A stretch of 42,861 nt of DNA from positions 1 through 42,861 of the forward strand of contig NZ_BOPZ01000030.1 in the NCBI RefSeq assembly GCF_018332455.1, given 5' to 3'. Below the pieces are notes generated by a model, which had not been told where the DNA came from, made no database searches, and saw only the letters and a list, made by a program, of their open reading frames with translations. The stretch's first letter is position 1. The number at the start of each line of letters is the position of its first letter. The position numbers and the translations under genes were made by a program. Origin of the DNA: Clostridium polyendosporum. Lineage in GTDB: Bacteria > Bacillota > Clostridia > Clostridiales > Clostridiaceae. Shown here piece by piece: positions 8,480 through 17,599 of this stretch.

Positions 8480-9052
8480 ATGGACGATAGAATAATTGAT
8501 TTTAATGACTTAAAAAATAAAGCTAAAGATAAGGATGTAGATAAGTTCGAGCAGTATACCTACAATCTCTATTATTCTGTAGCTCAAGGTCAATTATCCA
8601 TTAGTGATTTTTCAAAAGCTATTCTAAAGTATATGGAAGAAAACAATATTTCTCAAGAAAAGTTATTTAATATACAAAGCAAACTTATGGAGAGGTATGG
8701 ATTAGATTTAAATAGCTTGGAGAGCCAAATGAAGACATTAGGGATTGATCTTAAATCAATAGGATTAAATCAGAATTTAGAAAGCTATGAAAATGTGAGA
8801 AAAACCATGAGTTTCAATGAAAAATATAAAGATAGAATTAGTATAAAGAACGTAACTACTTATTATATAAAAAATGATACAAACTCTTTAGATATAATAA
8901 TTGATAGAGAGAATATACTATTAAAAAGTGCTACAAAAATTGATCTTAAAGATGTTGAGCTAAATGAATTTTTATGTTCGTATAAGAAGGTAATTGATAA
9001 TGGTAGGATAAAAATAACAATATGTGAAAATGCTAATAGTTATGAATACTAA
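8480..9052 (+). CDS. Conserved clostridial hypothetical protein (possibly DUF3867)
   Basis: Encodes 190 residues, with AGGAGAA before the ATG. Soluble, acidic and mostly helical in its first 120 residues, then a probable beta-rich tail (KNVTTYYIK..LDIIIDRENILLKSATKIDL). No signal peptide, membrane segment, metal-binding cluster or known catalytic motif. The opening MDDRIIDFNDLKNKAKDKDV recalls an uncharacterised Clostridium family that I remember as DUF3867; that is recollection, not a search. A strong terminator follows, so it is a single-gene unit. Function unknown. Confidence 0.8.
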   Translation: MDDRIIDFNDLKNKAKDKDVDKFEQYTYNLYYSVAQGQLSISDFSKAILKYMEENNISQEKLFNIQSKLMERYGLDLNSLESQMKTLGIDLKSIGLNQNLESYENVRKTMSFNEKYKDRISIKNVTTYYIKNDTNSLDIIIDRENILLKSATKIDLKDVELNEFLCSYKKVIDNGRIKITICENANSYEY

Positions 9053-9075
9053 AAACTTAAAAGTTCTTAAGTAAT

Positions 9076-9115
9076 AGAGCCATATTGAGCAATTGCTGCT
9101 TAGTGTGGCTCTTTT
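9076..9115 (+). terminator. Intrinsic terminator
   Basis: AGAGCCATA pairs with TGTGGCTCT, with further pairing inside (TTGAGCAA with TTGCTGCTTA), followed by TTTT. It lies 24 bp past the hypothetical gene. Confidence 0.85.
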
Positions 9116-9252
9116 GCTTATTTTTCGACATAACCTTTAACATTTTGTATTTTGCAGCATAAATATAAGTAAGTAGGCGGTTATTTGTAGATTAAAATGA
9201 TAGCAGTGTTTTTACTAATAGATTAAAAAATAATTAACGATGGAGAAATATT

Positions 9253-11250
9253 ATGAAAATAAAATTATCGTCAAAGTTATTTAATCTTCTAATTAATTTT
9301 ATAAAAAAAAATAAAGATTGTTCACAAGAACTAAGCGAAAAAGATAAGGTTATTTTGAAACTTCAGAAATTAAGTGGTGGAGATTTAAAGATTGATTTCC
9401 ATGAAAATAATGGACTTCAGGTATTTATATGTGGAAGACTGTCTGACATGAAGGAGATTAATGAAAGCAGTGTACTTGATTATCTTGAGGAAAATAAAGC
9501 TATATTTGGACTTTCAGAAAGTATAAATAACTTCGTTGTAATAAATATGGAAAAGGATCAACTAGGATATACTAAGTTTACAGTAAACCAATTGATAAAT
9601 GGTAGTATAGTAAGTGGAAAAGAACTAGTATTACATTTTGATGAGAACGGTATCATTAAAAGTATAGTGGGATCAGTAGTAAATGGTATTAGAAGTGTAA
9701 CTTATTTGGAAGATAGTAATATTACAGAACAAGACGCAATTGAAATAGCAAAGAGTCAGTTTAATTACGTTAGTCTAAGATTTAAGCCTAGGGTAGACAA
9801 GCAGGTAGTGATAATGAATAATATGGCTCACGAAGTTTACAAAGTAAATATACAATACTCTGAACCTGAGATAGCTAATTGGGATATCTTAATTGAAGTT
9901 AGTTCCGGAATGGTTTTAGATACCATAAGCAATATAAGGTATGATGGACCTGCTACTGGCAGTGGAATAGCAGTAGATGGAAGTATAAAGACTCTTAATC
10001 TATATCTTTCATTAAATTCTTATCAAATGATAGATACTTCGAAACCTATGAGTGGGAGTATAAAAACTTATACTGCTGAAAATCAAAGTATTGAGCCTGG
10101 AATTATAGTTGAAAATAGCACTAATAGCTTTATCACTGAAAAATTTAAAGCTCCTGTTAGTGCTCATTATTATACTGGTGTAGTTTATGATTTCTATAAA
10201 GATTTATTTAATAGAGATAGTATAGACAATAAAGGAATGAATATAATTTCCACTACCCATTATGGGAATGCTTATAATAATGCTTTTTGGGATGGCAATC
10301 AAATGGTTTATGGAGATGGAGATGGACGTGAATTCACTTATTTAAGTGGAGGCTTAGATATTATTGGCCATGAACTAACGCATGGAGTAACAGATTATAC
10401 AGCAAACTTAAACTATAAAGATCAGTCTGGAGCTTTAAATGAATCAATATCTGATGTATTTGGGATTTTAGTAAAAACTTATTACAAATATGATGTTAGA
10501 AGTGGAGGAGATTGGGCGTTTGATGCCACTGACTGGGTTATTGGAGAGGAGGTTTATACTCCAAATATATCAGGGGATGCACTAAGAAGCCTTGCAAATC
10601 CAAAACTTTATGACCAACCAGATCATATGAGTGGATATGTAAATACTAATTCAGATAATGGTGGAGTGCATATAAACAGTGGAATACCAAATAAAGCAGC
10701 TTATTTGATTTTACAGTCTATTGGTTGTAGTAAAACAGCAATGATTTATTATAGAGCTTTAACTAATTATTTGACATCTAATTCTGATTTTATTGCTGCA
10801 AGAAATGCTTTAATTCAATCAGCTTCAGACTTGTATGGTTCATCTAGTGAAGAGGTAAATGTAGTAAGTAATGCATTTGACTCTGTTGGTATCATAGCCA
10901 TTAGCGATGCCTATGAGCCTAATAATATGATATCTCAAGCCTATTTAATCACTTCAGGAAATATATATAGTTCTTATATTTCATCTTCAAATGATATAGA
11001 TTATTATAAGTTTTTTGCAAATAATGAAAATAAAATAAGCATAAAGTTAACTAACTTACCCAAGGATTATGATTTATATTTATACGACAGTAATGGTACA
11101 TTACTAGCTAAGTCAAAAAAAATATTTACTTTTTCTGAAAGTATACGTTATGTTGCTAAGTATACAGGAATCTATTATATATTAGTTAAAGGCTATAATG
11201 GCGTGTACAGCACTAGTAAAAAGTACAATTTAAAAGTTACTTTTCAGTAG
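9253..11250 (+). CDS. Thermolysin-family (M4) zinc metalloprotease with PPC domain
   Basis: Encodes 665 residues. An FTP/PepSY-like propeptide covers about 40-220. The M4 catalytic domain carries zinc ligands and the general base in HELTH (His373, Glu374, His377), the third ligand in GALNES (Glu397) and the transition-state histidine in GGVHINSG (His473). A C-terminal PPC domain (about 551-665) begins DAYEPNN. Family members are exported bacillolysins that mature by propeptide cleavage. Oddly, the N-terminus (MKIKLSSKLFNLLINFIKKN) has only a short hydrophobic run broken by lysines, a weak Sec signal at best. The start is supported by GGAGAAAT before ATG, and no better upstream start was seen. 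Confidence 0.92.
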   Translation: MKIKLSSKLFNLLINFIKKNKDCSQELSEKDKVILKLQKLSGGDLKIDFHENNGLQVFICGRLSDMKEINESSVLDYLEENKAIFGLSESINNFVVINMEKDQLGYTKFTVNQLINGSIVSGKELVLHFDENGIIKSIVGSVVNGIRSVTYLEDSNITEQDAIEIAKSQFNYVSLRFKPRVDKQVVIMNNMAHEVYKVNIQYSEPEIANWDILIEVSSGMVLDTISNIRYDGPATGSGIAVDGSIKTLNLYLSLNSYQMIDTSKPMSGSIKTYTAENQSIEPGIIVENSTNSFITEKFKAPVSAHYYTGVVYDFYKDLFNRDSIDNKGMNIISTTHYGNAYNNAFWDGNQMVYGDGDGREFTYLSGGLDIIGHELTHGVTDYTANLNYKDQSGALNESISDVFGILVKTYYKYDVRSGGDWAFDATDWVIGEEVYTPNISGDALRSLANPKLYDQPDHMSGYVNTNSDNGGVHINSGIPNKAAYLILQSIGCSKTAMIYYRALTNYLTSNSDFIAARNALIQSASDLYGSSSEEVNVVSNAFDSVGIIAISDAYEPNNMISQAYLITSGNIYSSYISSSNDIDYYKFFANNENKISIKLTNLPKDYDLYLYDSNGTLLAKSKKIFTFSESIRYVAKYTGIYYILVKGYNGVYSTSKKYNLKVTFQ

Positions 11251-11440
11251 TATTATAAGAATAACTAGGACGTGCAGTTTTAATATTTTCCCTACAACCT
11301 CATATATGCAGTTATCAATGAATGTTTAACATTGGTATTATATTTAAACCTATAGATTTTTATACAAAGTTTAATGCAAACTTATAGATAATTACGACAA
11401 TAATAAAAAGCACCCTCAATAGAGTAAGATATAAAATGTA

Positions 11441-11487
11441 CCCTATAGAGTAGACACTTTAAAAAAGTCTATTCTATAGGGTTTTTA
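11441..11487. terminator. Bidirectional terminator between convergent genes
   Basis: CCCTATAGAGTAGAC (11441-11455) pairs with GTCTATTCTATAGGG (11467-11481). A T run follows on plus; on minus it begins seven bases past the LevR-type stop. It serves the protease and the LevR-type gene. A partial direct copy (ACCCTCAATAGAGTA) lies at 11411-11426. Confidence 0.85.
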
Positions 11488-14163
11488 TTAATGTAAAAAA
11501 AAGTTTATTACATAACAAATTTCATTATCTGATATCTCAACAAAATATTTATTATATAAGAAGATAAAATGTTCCCTAATGACTTGATATATATAGTTAT
11601 TTTTGCTTATAAATTCATCTTTATCTGGGTACTCAATTGAAGCTTTTCCCTTTTTTAATTTACTTATCATAAAAGCTAAGTGAAGAATTAACCCTATAAG
11701 TTTTCCATCACTTAATTCAATAGATAATTTAGCCTGTATTCTATTTAGAACATGAATAATATCGTTGTAAAGTTCTTCACCATTAAAGTTATCTATGTTT
11801 TCTTTAAGAATAGATCCCATTTTTAGTAGAGCAGATTTTGTATCTACAATTTCCTGTAATTCACTTAATACTTTCATGCTTAGTACATCATAAATATTAT
11901 ATTGCTTTATATCTAAATTAATAGAAAATGAAGAAACAATAAATAAAATTTCTTTTTCTTCTTGTATTTTTAGTAGCTTTTCTTTGAAGTAATTCTTATC
12001 TAAACAATTAAGAGGAATAATTTCAAATAAATCATTATCATATTTAAGATTGTTAGTTAAAAAACTTTTAACAGCTACAGAAGCACCTTCACCAGTTAAA
12101 CATGCAGTTATTATTGCAATTTTTTTATTATCAGTACCTTGTTCTTTAACGTTTCTGTTTATATCCATATATGAATTCACTGAAAGTACATCTTTATAAA
12201 TGTTTTCTAAGGAAAAACCTAAGAGTGCTTTTCTAGTAGCTTCAATTACATGTAAAGTAGAAGCTAGAGGAATAACTTTTACTGGAACCTTAAATTCTTT
12301 TTCTATTATATCTGCAAAAGTAGTCAGTGATCCCATATCTACAAGTAAGAGGTATCCGCTAGTACTAAAGTTCTGCTTAACTACTTTTTTTAGTTCATCT
12401 AATACTTTAGAAGGCATTATTTCTATAGGAGAATTAATACCAATTACATAGTTTTCTCCTAAAAGTTTATTTGCAACTTCAGCCATGGAGGTTGCAGTTG
12501 ATTGGCCATGAGCAATGATCAATATCTTTACCTTGTCTAGACCTTTAGGGTTATATTGTTCTTCAGGAAGAAGAAATATTGTTAAATAACCTGCTTCATC
12601 TTCAGGAATAGGATGGTGTAGGTATTCTTCAATTAGTGTTTTAGCCTCAAGAGCTACCTTGAATTCTTCAGGATATAACTCTTTGATTTTATTTAGTTGA
12701 GGATTCACTATAGCTTTATTTGTATTTACTCTTTCAATTAAAGTATTAATATGTAAAGCGATAGCTGTGTATACGTTGTGACTTAAGTTTCTTTTTAATG
12801 ATGTAACCATGGAGTATACCACTTTATCAACAAAATCTAGTACATCTTCACCTAAGATGTTCAATAGACTTTTTTTATTTACTTCTTCTGAAACTCCACT
12901 AATACATTTTTCAAAATATCTTGCGATATCTTTCTCTAAAATACTTTCTATATCAATATCTGAAATACCTTTAGATTTTAATTTTTCTAGTTTTTGTTCA
13001 ATAATTTCATATATACAGTTATTTTTATCATTTTTATCAGAATACTCATTGTGTTCATTTGAGCTAGAAAACTTAAAATACTCTATGTCTTCACTTACTA
13101 GTTTATTCCATAATATTCTATGTTCTTTTTCTTTATAAAGTCCTTCTTTAATATAATGAGGAAGATTTCTGCTATTTATTCTTACATCATATTTTATATT
13201 TGTTAGGAATTCTGAATAAGCTTTGGCACAAACAAGCTGAACATCACTTTTAAGTTGTCCAATATTACTAGGGCAATCATAGGATAAAAGTGCTCTCATT
13301 GTATTTAAAGATACATATATATCTTTATTTATTCGAATACTTTCGTGTTTAAAAAAGTTTTTTATTAAATGAAGTCTTTCTTCTAAAGTTCTGTCCTTAA
13401 GAGAAGGAATTGTTATAGTAATAGGAATTCTTCTAGTAAATGTTTTCAATAATGCGGAGTTTGGATTTTCTGTAGTAGCTGAAATTATAAGTACATCTGA
13501 TTTTCTGGTTTCAGAATCGCCCATTCGTCTAAAAGAATTGGTATCAAGGAATATAAAAAGAGCTTCTTGTCCTTCAGGGGGAAGTCTATGGACTTCATCT
13601 AAAAAAAGTATACCACCATTAGCTTTTTCTATTAATCCAACTTTATCTGCTTCTGCACCAGTATAAGCTCCCTTCTTTACACCAAAAAGTTGAGATGTAA
13701 GAAGTTGAGGATTATTGCTATAGTCTGCACAATTAAAAGTTATAAAGGGTGAATCATTTGTTTTTACTCCCATTTCTACAGCGTAATCATGCATCAATGA
13801 AGCAAACATAGATTTTCCTACTCCAGTATCTCCTAATATTAAACAATTCATTCCCTTTGGCGGATATAATATTGCTGCTTTGGCTTGTTCTACTGAATGT
13901 TTTAAACTAATATTGTTCTTTACTAAATCATCTAATTGTGATTCTTTAGTTGCAGTGTTCACATTATTTGTATTATTTGATACAAAGAATAAAACCGGGC
14001 GTCCAGAAGATTTATAGACCTTACCTTCTTTATAAAGCTTATTTAATTCATGACTAACATTCGCTCTACTAATATTTAAGATTGATGATAAGGTTTGTGC
14101 ATCAATACCCTTGTCTTCAGATATTTCTACTAACTTATTATATATTAAGTCCTTCCTATTCAT
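11488..14163 (-). CDS. LevR-class sigma-54-dependent PTS-regulated activator (CelR-like)
   Basis: Encodes 891 residues. N-terminal winged helix (about 5-60), then a sigma-54 AAA+ domain with Walker A GDTGVGKS (111-118), sigma-54 contact loop GAYTGA (165-170) and Walker B GGILFLDEVHRL (183-194). PRD1 follows (His471 in ALHINTLIERV), a mannose-type EIIA domain with IIAHGQS (His552), an EIIB-like segment with ACLTGEGA (Cys688), and PRD2 (His828). This is the LevR/ManR layout, in which PTS phosphorylation of PRD and EIIA histidines sets activity. It is divergent from a PTS operon with a sigma-54 promoter and repeat-rich upstream region, so it should activate that operon and its twin at 18970. GGAGGG precedes the ATG. 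Confidence 0.95.
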   Translation of the reverse strand: MNRKDLIYNKLVEISEDKGIDAQTLSSILNISRANVSHELNKLYKEGKVYKSSGRPVLFFVSNNTNNVNTATKESQLDDLVKNNISLKHSVEQAKAAILYPPKGMNCLILGDTGVGKSMFASLMHDYAVEMGVKTNDSPFITFNCADYSNNPQLLTSQLFGVKKGAYTGAEADKVGLIEKANGGILFLDEVHRLPPEGQEALFIFLDTNSFRRMGDSETRKSDVLIISATTENPNSALLKTFTRRIPITITIPSLKDRTLEERLHLIKNFFKHESIRINKDIYVSLNTMRALLSYDCPSNIGQLKSDVQLVCAKAYSEFLTNIKYDVRINSRNLPHYIKEGLYKEKEHRILWNKLVSEDIEYFKFSSSNEHNEYSDKNDKNNCIYEIIEQKLEKLKSKGISDIDIESILEKDIARYFEKCISGVSEEVNKKSLLNILGEDVLDFVDKVVYSMVTSLKRNLSHNVYTAIALHINTLIERVNTNKAIVNPQLNKIKELYPEEFKVALEAKTLIEEYLHHPIPEDEAGYLTIFLLPEEQYNPKGLDKVKILIIAHGQSTATSMAEVANKLLGENYVIGINSPIEIMPSKVLDELKKVVKQNFSTSGYLLLVDMGSLTTFADIIEKEFKVPVKVIPLASTLHVIEATRKALLGFSLENIYKDVLSVNSYMDINRNVKEQGTDNKKIAIITACLTGEGASVAVKSFLTNNLKYDNDLFEIIPLNCLDKNYFKEKLLKIQEEKEILFIVSSFSINLDIKQYNIYDVLSMKVLSELQEIVDTKSALLKMGSILKENIDNFNGEELYNDIIHVLNRIQAKLSIELSDGKLIGLILHLAFMISKLKKGKASIEYPDKDEFISKNNYIYQVIREHFIFLYNKYFVEISDNEICYVINFFLH

Positions 14164-14237
14164 TTAATACCCTCCATACAGCAAATAAAATTAAAATTTA
14201 ACTTTATTATATAGTATTTATTGAATTTATACTATAT

Positions 14238-14338
14238 AGTGTTTTGATTTAAATATTGAAACACTATGTTATTTCAACTAAAGAGTTAAAACACTAAGGC
14301 ATTTTAGTCGAAACACCAAGGTGTTTTAAGAAACACTC
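14238..14338 (+). promoter_or_regulatory. Upstream activator-binding cluster for the first PTS operon
   Basis: A run of GTGTTT and AAACAC half-sites: AGTGTTTT (14238) with GAAACACT (14258-14265), AAAACACTAAG (about 14288), GAAACACC next to GTGTTTTAAG, and AAACACT (about 14331). It lies 60-160 bp before the sigma-54 promoter, the usual place for an enhancer. The same motif set recurs at 18729-18838. Binding by the LevR-type protein is inferred. Confidence 0.8.
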
Positions 14339-14396
14339 TGGAAGTTACTGCAAGTATTTCTGCTATAAATTCAGTAAACGTATACTTGGCAGTGTT

Positions 14397-14413
14397 TTGG
14401 CATGAAAGTTGCT
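14397..14413 (+). promoter_or_regulatory. Sigma-54 (-24/-12) promoter of PTS operon 1
   Basis: TTGGCATGAAAGTTGCT has GG at 14399-14400 and GC at 14411-14412 with the required 10-bp gap. It sits 65 bp before the IIA start. A near-palindrome GTAAACGTATAC (14373-14384) just upstream is shared with the second promoter and could be a cre-like site. Confidence 0.92.
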
Positions 14414-14477
14414 ATATAATATTAATGTAAAACGCAGTTCAAATATATAATAAACAAATTTTATGGGAGGTAGAAAA

Positions 14478-14840
14478 ATGAATTTAGAAGAAATAGTAAT
14501 GAATATAATTATATATTCAGGAGAGGCTAAAGCTTTTGCTTATGAGGCACTTAGTAAAGCAAAGAATGGAGAATTTGATGAAGTAGAGGTTTTAATGGAG
14601 AAAGCTAATGATGCAATTGGCAAAGCTCATGATATACAAACATCATTGCTACAAAAAGAAGCTTCAGGAGATAAAACAGAAGTTTCAATTTTATTTGTAC
14701 ATGCACAGGATCATTTAATGACATCAATGTCAGAAAAAAATCTCATTAATGAGATTATTGAATTAACTAAAACTGTAAAACTTTTATCAAACAAAGCAGA
14801 AGTGAATGACAGTTTAATAAAAGAAATTGCAACAAATTAA
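14478..14840 (+). CDS. PTS lactose/cellobiose-family EIIA subunit (copy 1)
   Basis: Encodes 120 residues from the ATG at 14478, set by GGGAGG at 14465-14470; an in-frame ATG at 14463 overlaps that site. All-helical EIIA of the Lac family. The phosphorylated histidine is in FVHAQDHLM (His75). It takes phosphate from HPr and hands it to the IIB cysteine. First gene of a sigma-54-driven operon with IIB, 83 bp downstream. A near-identical copy lies at 18970-19317. Confidence 0.94.
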   Translation: MNLEEIVMNIIIYSGEAKAFAYEALSKAKNGEFDEVEVLMEKANDAIGKAHDIQTSLLQKEASGDKTEVSILFVHAQDHLMTSMSEKNLINEIIELTKTVKLLSNKAEVNDSLIKEIATN

Positions 14841-14923
14841 TATAGCAATAAAAAATAAACCAAATATTAGTTAGTAAAAAAATAAAAATTTAAAATATTA
14901 AAGATAAGTAGGGAGGAAATAAT

Positions 14924-15232
14924 ATGATTAAAATTGCATTATTTTGTGCTGCAGGTATGTCAACTAGTATGTTAGTTTCAAAAATGAGAAAGGCTGCTGA
15001 AGCTAAGGGGATGGAAGTAGAAATAGATGCTCATCCAGAGGCTCAAATGGCAAAACATTTAGACGGACTTAATGTAGCTTTACTTGGGCCGCAGGTTGGA
15101 TATATGCTTCCAAAGGCAAAGAAGGCATGTGATGAAAAGGGAGTTCCAGTTGCTGTAATTCCAACAGTTGATTATGGAATGATGAATGGTGAAAAGGTTT
15201 TAGCATTTGCATTAAAATTAGCTGGCAAATAA
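14924..15232 (+). CDS. PTS lactose/cellobiose-family EIIB subunit (copy 1)
   Basis: Encodes 102 residues. The phospho-cysteine is at the end of the first strand in IALFCAAGMSTSMLV (Cys8), the hallmark of Lac-family IIB proteins of the cellobiose/lichenan type. It carries phosphate from IIA to the incoming sugar at the IIC channel. GGGAGG precedes the ATG. The twin at 19418 differs at only a few residues (for example A/V and M/I changes). A hairpin follows, and IIC lies 460 bp further on after a repeat insertion. Confidence 0.95.
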   Translation: MIKIALFCAAGMSTSMLVSKMRKAAEAKGMEVEIDAHPEAQMAKHLDGLNVALLGPQVGYMLPKAKKACDEKGVPVAVIPTVDYGMMNGEKVLAFALKLAGK

Positions 15233-15257
15233 TTAATAGTATAAAAGCTAAAAACTA

Positions 15258-15317
15258 AGGGAGCATATGTCAAAAGTAAAAGCTTTTAAAAAGAATTTTC
15301 TATAAACATAGCTCCCT
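15258..15317 (+). other. Conserved hairpin after IIB copy 1
   Basis: AGGGAGC (15258-15264) pairs with GCTCCCT (15311-15317), and TATGT with ACATA after one bulged A. No T run follows, so it is not a classic terminator. An equivalent structure with compensatory changes follows IIB copy 2. It may stabilise or process the IIA-IIB message, or lower IIC readthrough. Confidence 0.65.
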
Positions 15318-15418
15318 AGTAATAGGTATATAAATTTTCATAAAAGGTATTATATAGTTCTATAATATTACAGAAATAATTTCAGTAGAAAGATAAGCTT
15401 ATTTAGTTATTGGTATAA

Positions 15419-15581
15419 AGATACACAAACTTAATTTTTAAATAATACATGTTAAGTAAAATTTAGTAGGCATGAAACCTATTAAATTTGACGCAGATTT
15501 CACATTATCAAATGGTGGCAAATAGCTCGATATGCAATGCTTTTTCATGAATTATAAATTCAGTTATAAAGTTGTGTATCT
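15419..15581 (-). repeat. Dispersed MITE-like repeat, copy E
   Basis: Bounded by AGATACACAAACTT (15419-15432) and AAGTTGTGTATCT (15569-15581). Read on minus, its interior matches the core of copies A and G, including AAAAAGCATTGCAT and the hairpins. It sits inside the PTS operon between IIB and IIC, in the 15233-15692 gap. Confidence 0.75.
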
Positions 15582-15692
15582 ATAACAAGGTTATTGAAGA
15601 AAGATAAGAATGTATTCAGTTTCGAGTAAAGGTTTACAAACTGTTATATTGTAATTATACGAAATTACTAAATTTATGAGGAGGACTATAGT

Positions 15693-17027
15693 ATGGGAGA
15701 ATCACAAAAAATTAGTGAGAAAGTAATACCGGCGGTAATGAAATTTGTCAATATGAAAGGACTCATAGCACTTAAAGATGGTTTAATGTTTATAATGCCG
15801 CTATCAATAATTGGTGCAATATATTTATTGTTAGCACAATTACCTATACCTGCTTTTAACAATTGGATGGCAAGTGTTTTTGGTCCAGGTTGGACAGACC
15901 CTTTGTTTCAAGTGTATGGAGCAACTTTTAATATAATGGCTATAGTTGCTACAATGGGTATAGCTTACACTTATGTTAAAAATGAAGGTCATGAGCCGCT
16001 AGGAGCTGCTGTAATGGCTTTGGTATGTTTTTTAACTACTACTAATGCATTTGTTACAGATAGTAAAAGTGGTGTTACTATTACAAATGTAATTCCAAAA
16101 GAGTGGACTGGCGGTCAAGGTTTGGTTACTGCTATACTTATAGGTTTATTTGTAGGAGCTGTTTATTCATGGTTTTTAAATAACAATATAAAAATCAAGA
16201 TGCCAGAAAGTGTACCTCAGGGTGTTGCTAATGCATTTACAACTTTAATACCAGGTGCTGCAGTTATATTTTGTTCATTTTTAGTTTACATTTTATTTAA
16301 AGTAGTAGCACACAAAACATTTATTGAATGGATATATTTAGTATTACAGACTCCATTACAAGGAGCGACAGATTCTTTAGCAGGAGCATTGGTTATCGGA
16401 GCACTTATTCCATTCTTCTGGTGGTTTGGTGTACATGGTTCATCTCTTATTGGTGGTGTAATGCAATCATTATTACTTGCAAACCTATTAGCTAATCAAG
16501 AAATGCTTAGCCAAACAGGTAGTTTATCAGTTGCAAATGGAGCACACGTAGTAACTCAGCAGTTCCAAGATCAATTTTTAACCTTTGGAGGTTCAGGATT
16601 AACTTTTGGACTTGTGCTTGCAATGATATTTGCTGGAAAATCAGCGCAATCTAAGAGTTTAGGTAAAATGGCTTTAATACCAGGTCTTTTCAATATTAAT
16701 GAGCCTGTTATATTTGGATTCCCTATAGTAATGAATCCACTTATGTTTATTCCATTTATAGCAGCACCAACTTGTTCAGCTTTACTTACTTATTTTACAG
16801 TAAAAATGGGGTTAGTTGGACCTTTCGCAGGAGTACAGGTTCCTTGGACTACACCAGCAGTAATATCAGGTTTTATTATTGGAGGATGGAAAGCTGCGTT
16901 ATTACAAATAGTTATAATAGCAATGTCTGCAGCAATATACTTCCCATTCTTTAAGAAACAAGATGCTATGAATTTAGAACAAGAACAACAAGCTGAGTTA
17001 GAAGTAGCAGCATCATTAGAAGCATAA
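15693..17027 (+). CDS. PTS lactose/cellobiose-family EIIC permease (copy 1)
   Basis: Encodes 444 residues with about ten hydrophobic segments. Typical IIC motifs are visible: FWWFGVHGSSLIGGVM and FNINEPVIFGFPIVMNP, the latter holding the glutamate that contacts sugar in this superfamily. It moves a beta-glucoside, probably cellobiose or a related glucan fragment, across the membrane during phosphorylation. GGAGGAC precedes the ATG. It is separated from IIB by a hairpin and repeat copy E, so whether the sigma-54 transcript reaches it is uncertain. Its twin (22977-24290) is highly similar but has a different C-terminal tail. Confidence 0.94.
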   Translation: MGESQKISEKVIPAVMKFVNMKGLIALKDGLMFIMPLSIIGAIYLLLAQLPIPAFNNWMASVFGPGWTDPLFQVYGATFNIMAIVATMGIAYTYVKNEGHEPLGAAVMALVCFLTTTNAFVTDSKSGVTITNVIPKEWTGGQGLVTAILIGLFVGAVYSWFLNNNIKIKMPESVPQGVANAFTTLIPGAAVIFCSFLVYILFKVVAHKTFIEWIYLVLQTPLQGATDSLAGALVIGALIPFFWWFGVHGSSLIGGVMQSLLLANLLANQEMLSQTGSLSVANGAHVVTQQFQDQFLTFGGSGLTFGLVLAMIFAGKSAQSKSLGKMALIPGLFNINEPVIFGFPIVMNPLMFIPFIAAPTCSALLTYFTVKMGLVGPFAGVQVPWTTPAVISGFIIGGWKAALLQIVIIAMSAAIYFPFFKKQDAMNLEQEQQAELEVAASLEA

Positions 17028-17046
17028 TTTAAATATTTAGTTTTTC

Positions 17047-17105
17047 AACCCAACATTTCTCTAAAGGCTATATTACTTCAAAGAGAAATGTTGGGTTAAT
17101 ATTTC
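17047..17105 (+). terminator. Terminator after IIC copy 1
   Basis: AACCCAACATTTCTCT (17047-17062) pairs perfectly with AGAGAAATGTTGGGTT (17082-17097), followed by AATATTT. The same structure with changes follows IIC copy 2 at 24321. Confidence 0.88.
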
Positions 17106-17129
17106 AAGTGTAATTTTATGAAGTGATAC

Positions 17130-17180
17130 AGATAAACAACTTCATAACTCAATTGATTAAAGATTTAAGTTGCTTACCTT
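17130..17180. repeat. Dispersed MITE-like repeat, minimal copy F
   Basis: AGATAAACAACTTC at 17130 and a degraded inverted end TAAGTTGCTTACCTT at 17166-17180, with AATTGATTAAAGATT inside as in copies A and G. Confidence 0.55.
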
Positions 17181-17253
17181 TAGCATAAAAATGAATGTGA
17201 TTTAAATGATACTGTAAACAAATAATAAAATTATTTATGTAAGGAGAAAAGAA

Positions 17254-17529
17254 ATGTTATTTAAAATTTTATGCATAATTGCTGCTATACTTACTACGTC
17301 TTCATTTATTCCACAAGCAGTAAAAACAATAAAAACAAAGGATACTTCTGGAATATCATTTGGGATGTATTCTATGTTTACAACAGGGGTATTACTTTGG
17401 GTATCTTACGGTTTATTTATAAAAGATATTGCAATTATAGTAGCAAATATAATAACTTTTATATTTGCACTTATAATATTGATATATAAAATAGGCAATA
17501 TGAAAAAAGGAGGAGAAGAAGAGTATTAA
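17254..17529 (+). CDS. SemiSWEET / PQ-loop small sugar transporter
   Basis: Encodes 91 residues with three hydrophobic helices (about 3-20, 40-58, 62-82). The PQ motif lies in FIPQAVKTIKTKDTSGIS, as in bacterial SemiSWEETs, which dimerise to form a passive sugar pore. AAGGAGA precedes the ATG. It stands alone after the PTS terminator, in a locus devoted to beta-glucosides, so glucose or disaccharide equilibration is a fair guess. Substrate and direction cannot be read from sequence. Confidence 0.85.
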   Translation: MLFKILCIIAAILTTSSFIPQAVKTIKTKDTSGISFGMYSMFTTGVLLWVSYGLFIKDIAIIVANIITFIFALIILIYKIGNMKKGGEEEY

Positions 17530-17599
17530 AGATTAGAATTGTACTTTTTGTACGTTTAACTAATTATGCATAAGCAGTTTTTATAGTAACAAATCTTCT

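Noticed and set aside
12200-13138. Plus-strand open frames inside the LevR-type gene
   Set aside because: They are antisense to conserved PRD and EIIA coding sequence, with no ribosome binding sites.
14386-14402. A second -24/-12-like element TTGGCAGTGTTTTGGCA
   Set aside because: It overlaps the better box 11 bp downstream and its -12 half (TGGC) is poor; the twin promoter has no equivalent.
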